This document shows positions 56,065 through 58,819 of a DNA stretch of 58,819 nucleotides, one piece after another. The notes under the pieces were generated by a model. The model worked only from the letters and a program-made list of their open reading frames with translations. It searched no databases and was not told where the DNA came from. How positions within the stretch are numbered: the first letter of the stretch is position 1; every line of letters begins with the position of its first letter. This stretch comes from Oscillospiraceae bacterium (GTDB lineage: Bacteria; Bacillota_A; Clostridia; Oscillospirales; Ruminococcaceae), in the NCBI GenBank assembly GCA_017829075.1, contig JAGAJA010000072.1, positions 1 to 58,819 of the forward strand, given 5' to 3'. Position numbers and translations under genes: made by a program.

Positions 56065-56523
56065 ATGATGTTTTTCTTTAAGGTAGAAATATCAAGTTTT
56101 GATGACGCTGCCAAAACGCTGTTCATTGTTCCCGAACAGCACAGCGATGAGCAGGGTGTTCCCTTTGAGGATAAAATGCTCACGCAGACTGCCGATTTCA
56201 AGCAGTTTGTAAAGTCAACGCAGACTTGTATGGTTGACGGAAAATACACGCAGTACAAGACTGACGGCGTGTTTGAAAGCATTACCGAACAGCAGTTTGA
56301 ACAACTCAAAGCCGAGGGAAAGGTTGAGGAACTCGACAGCAATTCGTTTTCGATTTCCACGGGCTTCTCGCCTAAAAAGGGCGGCGGCAAAAAGGATTTC
56401 AAGACGCTCCTTATAATCGGCGGTGCGGCGATAGTGCTGATTCCCAATTCGTATCGTCATGGAGATTTTCGGGCGATATGTTCATTAGTCTTGCAAGATT
56501 TGAAAGACGCTTTTGGTCTTTGA
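56065..56523 (+). pseudogene. ICE-associated hypothetical protein, C-terminally truncated
   Basis: 152-residue open frame from an ATG with AAAGGTGG. Residues 1-115 are soluble (FKVEISSFDDAAKTLFIVPE), then a lysine-glycine linker and the first part of a membrane helix (TLLIIGGAAIVLI). At about 56442 the helix stops and the rest is antisense to the regulator gene, so the C-terminus is foreign. Family unknown to me; probably a transfer-module protein. Confidence 0.55.
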
Positions 56524-57007
56524 GCCGACTGTATAGAACACGGCACATTTCCTCTGTGAGTTTAGAGTTTGATACGGGTGTACGAATTCCGTTTCGGAAA
56601 CGGCTGATATACGACGGGTCAATGTTCAGGAGCTTTCCAAACCGAACGTTGGAAAATTCAGCTAATTCAAGTACCGCAGAAAAGCGATGTCCGAATTTAT
56701 CGTGGGAATGTAACACTGCGGGCGCTTCCTTTGGCACTTTTTTCGGTTCTTCTCCGTCATAAAGCCAACGCAGGATTTCGCCTTTGATTTGCTCTGCGGA
56801 AAATGCAGCGGGACAGCCGATTTCGTTCAAAACTTCTTTTGTTTTTCCGTGTTCATCAGCAAACGAATAAATGGCAAAAACAAATCTTAACGCACTATTT
56901 CCACCGTTTTTCGGCACACGGCTTCCCTTGCAGATACGGTCAACCGCGGAACGGTCGCAGCCGATAATACCGGCAATGTCGGTCGGCTTTGCACCGATTA
57001 TTTTCAT
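56411..57007 (-). pseudogene. Helix-turn-helix regulator fragment
   Basis: 198-residue open frame. Two helix-turn-helix-like segments: PTDIAGIIGCDRSAVDRICKG and VRFGKLLNIDPSYISRFRNG. In-frame sequence continues upstream of the ATG (TERLNKI) until it meets the integrase fragment near 57020-57040, and the last residues (SALSPHRRL) fall past the junction at about 56440, so both ends are probably cut. Resembles transcription regulators next to integrases in Firmicute elements. Confidence 0.6.
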
Positions 57008-57902
57008 GATTTTGTTTAATCGTTCCGTAAAGACGGCGCATATTCAGGCATATATTCAGCAGCTCGCCGCTCTTCCAAAGTCTACAAGAGCCGGGACGAA
57101 GAAGCAGGACGGTGAAACGCTTTCGCCCTCAACAGTACGGCGTTATCTTACTGTTTTACAGTCCATATTCAAGCAGGCTGTGAAGCTGGGACTTATCCCG
57201 GACAGACCCGCCAAAGCTGAAAAGCTCACCATACCGAAAGCAAAGCAGCCGAAAATTGAGATATTCAGCAAGCAGGAAGCCACTCAGATGTTGGCTTGTC
57301 TGGAGCAGGAGGATCTCCTGTTCCAGACGCTGATACAGCTTGCAATATTCATGGGAGCAAGGCGGGGCGAGCTGGTAGCACTGAAATTCTCTGATGTGGA
57401 TTTCGAGCAATCCAAAATCACCATTGAACGAGCGGCGGTGAAGCTCAAAGGCGAAAAGACAATAATAAAGCCCCCGAAAGATTATGAGGTGCGGACTGTT
57501 ACGGTAAATCAGAGCTGCCTTGAACATATTCGGATTTTGCAGGCTGAAAAAGCGAGGGAGGCCGCCCGGCTCGGTACTCAATGGCACAATGAGGGCTGGC
57601 TCTTTACCACATGGAACGGCGAAATAATGAACCCGCAGACACCTACAAAGCAATTCAGCAAGTATCTGGAGCGGCACGGACTGCGGCACCGGAAATTTCA
57701 CAGCCTGCGGCACACGTCAGCCACGCTTCTACTTTATGCCGGCGTGAATATCAAGCAAGTGCAGGGACGGCTCGGACACGGCGACATTGAAACAACTAAC
57801 AAGTATCTCCATGTTTTGGAAGAAGCGGACGTTGAAGCGGCGAAAGCTCTTGACATTATGCTGCTCCCGAAACCCGCCCAGCAGGAGAAAAACATCTCAT
57901 AA
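57006..57902 (+). pseudogene. int: Tyrosine integrase lacking the N-terminal arm-binding domain
   Basis: Retains part of the core-binding domain (HIQAYIQQLAALPKS, LSPSTVRRYLTVLQSIF) and the whole catalytic domain: Arg in GARRGELVALK, HSLRH in KFHSLRHTSATLL, LGHGDIETTNKYLHV with the Tyr nucleophile. Family members have about 60-100 more residues at the N-terminus; here that region is replaced by sequence antisense to the regulator, with the join at about 57010-57040. The ATG at 57006 could still start a short product. It lies 167 bases from the right repeat, the expected place beside the attachment site. Confidence 0.85.
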
Positions 57903-58024
57903 CAGGAAAGCCGCTCGGAATTCGGGCGGCTTGTTCATTGTGTATCGTTAAGTTTCGTTGAGCGGCGTTTTGCGGAAATGGCGCACTCATGGCGCACTAT
58001 CGGCGATTTTCCCGGACAAAACCA

Positions 58025-58064
58025 AAACCGCCTTGCAAGCCTCGTTTAGCTTGTAAAGCGGTTT
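58025..58064 (-). terminator. Hairpin between integrase and right tRNA fragment
   Basis: AAACCGCCTTGCAAGC pairs imperfectly with GCTTGTAAAGCGGTTT; T-rich sequence follows on the minus strand. It takes the place of the tRNA terminator seen at the left copy. Confidence 0.6.
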
Positions 58065-58069
58065 CGTGT

Positions 58070-58115
58070 TGGTCTGAGTGACAGGATTTGAACCTGCGGC
58101 CTCTACCACCCCAAG
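58070..58115 (-). other. tRNA-Pro(UGG) 3' fragment, second attachment site
   Basis: Same tRNA 3' part as at 51619-51663, including CCA, with a few changes in the anticodon loop and stem (CTTGGGG TGGTAG against CTTGGGC GGTAG). Its 5' half is again missing. Confidence 0.82.
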
Positions 58116-58324
58116 AAAAACCGCTATTTTATATTCCGTTATAGTTGATAAAACCACATATTTTATTCTCAACCGTGCAATATCCAGTGCTTTTTGCTGG
58201 ATATTGCACGGTTTTTTTGCGTTTTCTGACAAAAAAATGCAAAAAGAAATGAAAAATCGCTGTGCTTTAGATGTGCTTTAGATGTTCTTTTGACAGAGCA
58301 CCCCAACGGACAAAATCCCCTTTA
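58070..58324. repeat. 255-bp direct repeat, right copy
   Basis: Same length and content as 51619-51873, with terminator at 58172-58217 and the TCCCCTTTA end. Sequence beyond it differs from the left copy (no parA), so it is the left end of another element. Confidence 0.95.
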
Positions 58325-58420
58325 TACCCTTATTTTACACCGTATATTGCGAATTGTCAATATCTGTAATTGCTTTTTTACCTACTCCACTATGTGTGGA
58401 TTGATAGAATGGAGGTTATT

Positions 58421-58789
58421 ATGAAAATCATTTTCAAGAACGATGAACACGAGGAAAGATACTACGCTGCCCTCGCCAAGATGAAATCAACCGACTGCTA
58501 TCACCGTGCGGTTGCGTATCTGTTCACGCTCGACAGGGATTGTGCAAGGCACATTGACGATGTGTTCGACTTCAGAGAGGACGGTATCAATCCTGACGGT
58601 CTGCACAGCGGTTGGCAGACAGGCACATCAGTTCAGACAACACGGCTTGCGTTTAATCTTTGGAACGGCTTCATTGAAAAGGGCGAGGAAAAGCGGTTTA
58701 CTCCCGATGAGATATTCACCTCAACCTACGCTAACTACTACTTTGAAGCAATCAAGTTGAGATACCCCGAACACGATTATAACGGTTAA
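58421..58789 (+). CDS. DUF6075-like conjugative-element protein
   Basis: 122 residues: MKIIFKNDEHEERYYAALAK, DCYHRAVAYLFTLDRDCARHIDDVFDF, WQTGTSVQTTRLAFNLWNG. This small cytosolic protein is common cargo in Firmicute conjugative elements; function unknown. GGAGG five bases before the ATG at 58421. Complete. The 96 bases before it hold no other feature. Confidence 0.8.
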   Translation: MKIIFKNDEHEERYYAALAKMKSTDCYHRAVAYLFTLDRDCARHIDDVFDFREDGINPDGLHSGWQTGTSVQTTRLAFNLWNGFIEKGEEKRFTPDEIFTSTYANYYFEAIKLRYPEHDYNG

Positions 58790-58819
58790 ACTCCTCCAAA
58801 GGATTTAACAGTACGGCAA

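Larger units (their letters stand above)
51619..58069. mobile_element. Decayed Tn1549-like integrative conjugative element at tRNA-Pro
   Basis: About 6.45 kb between the starts of two 255-bp direct repeats. It carries pieces of parA, parB, virD4, Maff2, trbL, topB, a phage-type regulator and a tyrosine integrase, in the order seen in Tn1549/CTn-type elements, with mid-gene junctions between pieces. Intact conjugative elements of this type are usually some 25 kb or more, so most genes are gone. The integrase end abuts the next tRNA-Pro fragment, as expected for site-specific insertion. Confidence 0.8.
58070..58819. mobile_element. Left end of a second tandem element (runs off the window)
   Basis: Begins with the same 255-bp end as the first element and continues with a DUF6075 gene typical of such elements. 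The rest lies to the right of the window. Confidence 0.6.

Noticed and set aside
56871..57005. N-terminal extension of the integrase frame
   Set aside because: This part is antisense to the regulator gene and has no integrase features, so the integrase fragment is taken to begin after it.

Overview
The window reads as chromosome of a spore-forming anaerobic Firmicute of the Clostridia, most like a gut Ruminococcus/Oscillospiraceae. The basis is gene content: spoVG and a gerA-type germination operon, PrkC/PrpC signalling, a HrcA/CIRCE heat-shock operon, the VTC/DUF4956/Cthe_2159-type surface locus, strong Shine-Dalgarno sequences and a Tn1549-like conjugative element. No rRNA, intact tRNA or CRISPR array is present. 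I could run no searches, so all family calls come from reading motifs.

Layout. 1-5.2 kb (+): queA, then a three-gene operon (VTC-domain protein, DUF4956 membrane protein, beta-helix lipoprotein). 5.2-19 kb (-): the Firmicute cluster remA, gmk, priA, two tandem def genes, fmt, Zn-peptidase, rsmB, rlmN, prpC, prkC, rsgA, thiN, interrupted by an AT-rich AAC(6')-like acetyltransferase cassette. 19-28.7 kb (mostly -): tgt-murC, spoVG (+), and ddl-DUF1934-argS-yfhO-nudix. 28.8-33.7 kb (-): hrcA-grpE-dnaK-dnaJ under a CIRCE operator. 33.8-37.3 kb (-): gerAA-gerAB-gerAC. 37.4-39.8 kb (+): acetyltransferase, HD protein, lipase. 39.9-42.7 kb (-): hsdM-hsdS without hsdR. 42.9-44.9 kb (+): ptsH-ptsI.

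45-51.5 kb (+) is an accessory island: a 774-aa DUF4157 (eCIS-core-like) protein with a HExxH motif and 33-bp tandem repeats, a small partner protein, an extremely acidic small protein, a possible ribbon-helix-helix protein, a leucine-rich-repeat protein, a zinc-ribbon protein and a second HExxH protein. Two of its promoters carry related 18-bp operator-like palindromes at the same distance from extended -10 boxes, suggesting one shared regulator. I consider this island the best candidate for an undescribed system.

51.6-58.1 kb is a shrunken integrative and conjugative element at the 3' part of a tRNA-Pro(UGG). Two 255-bp direct repeats, each starting with the same tRNA-Pro 3' fragment, mark its left end and the left end of a second element that runs off the window. 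Between them the normal ICE gene order survives (parA, parB, virD4, Maff2, trbL, topB, regulator, integrase), but most genes are cut in mid-frame and joined to the next surviving piece. An intact DinJ-YoeB toxin-antitoxin pair with a near-consensus promoter remains. Either this is a serial-deletion relic in a tandem array or an assembly of several elements collapsed together; long reads would decide.
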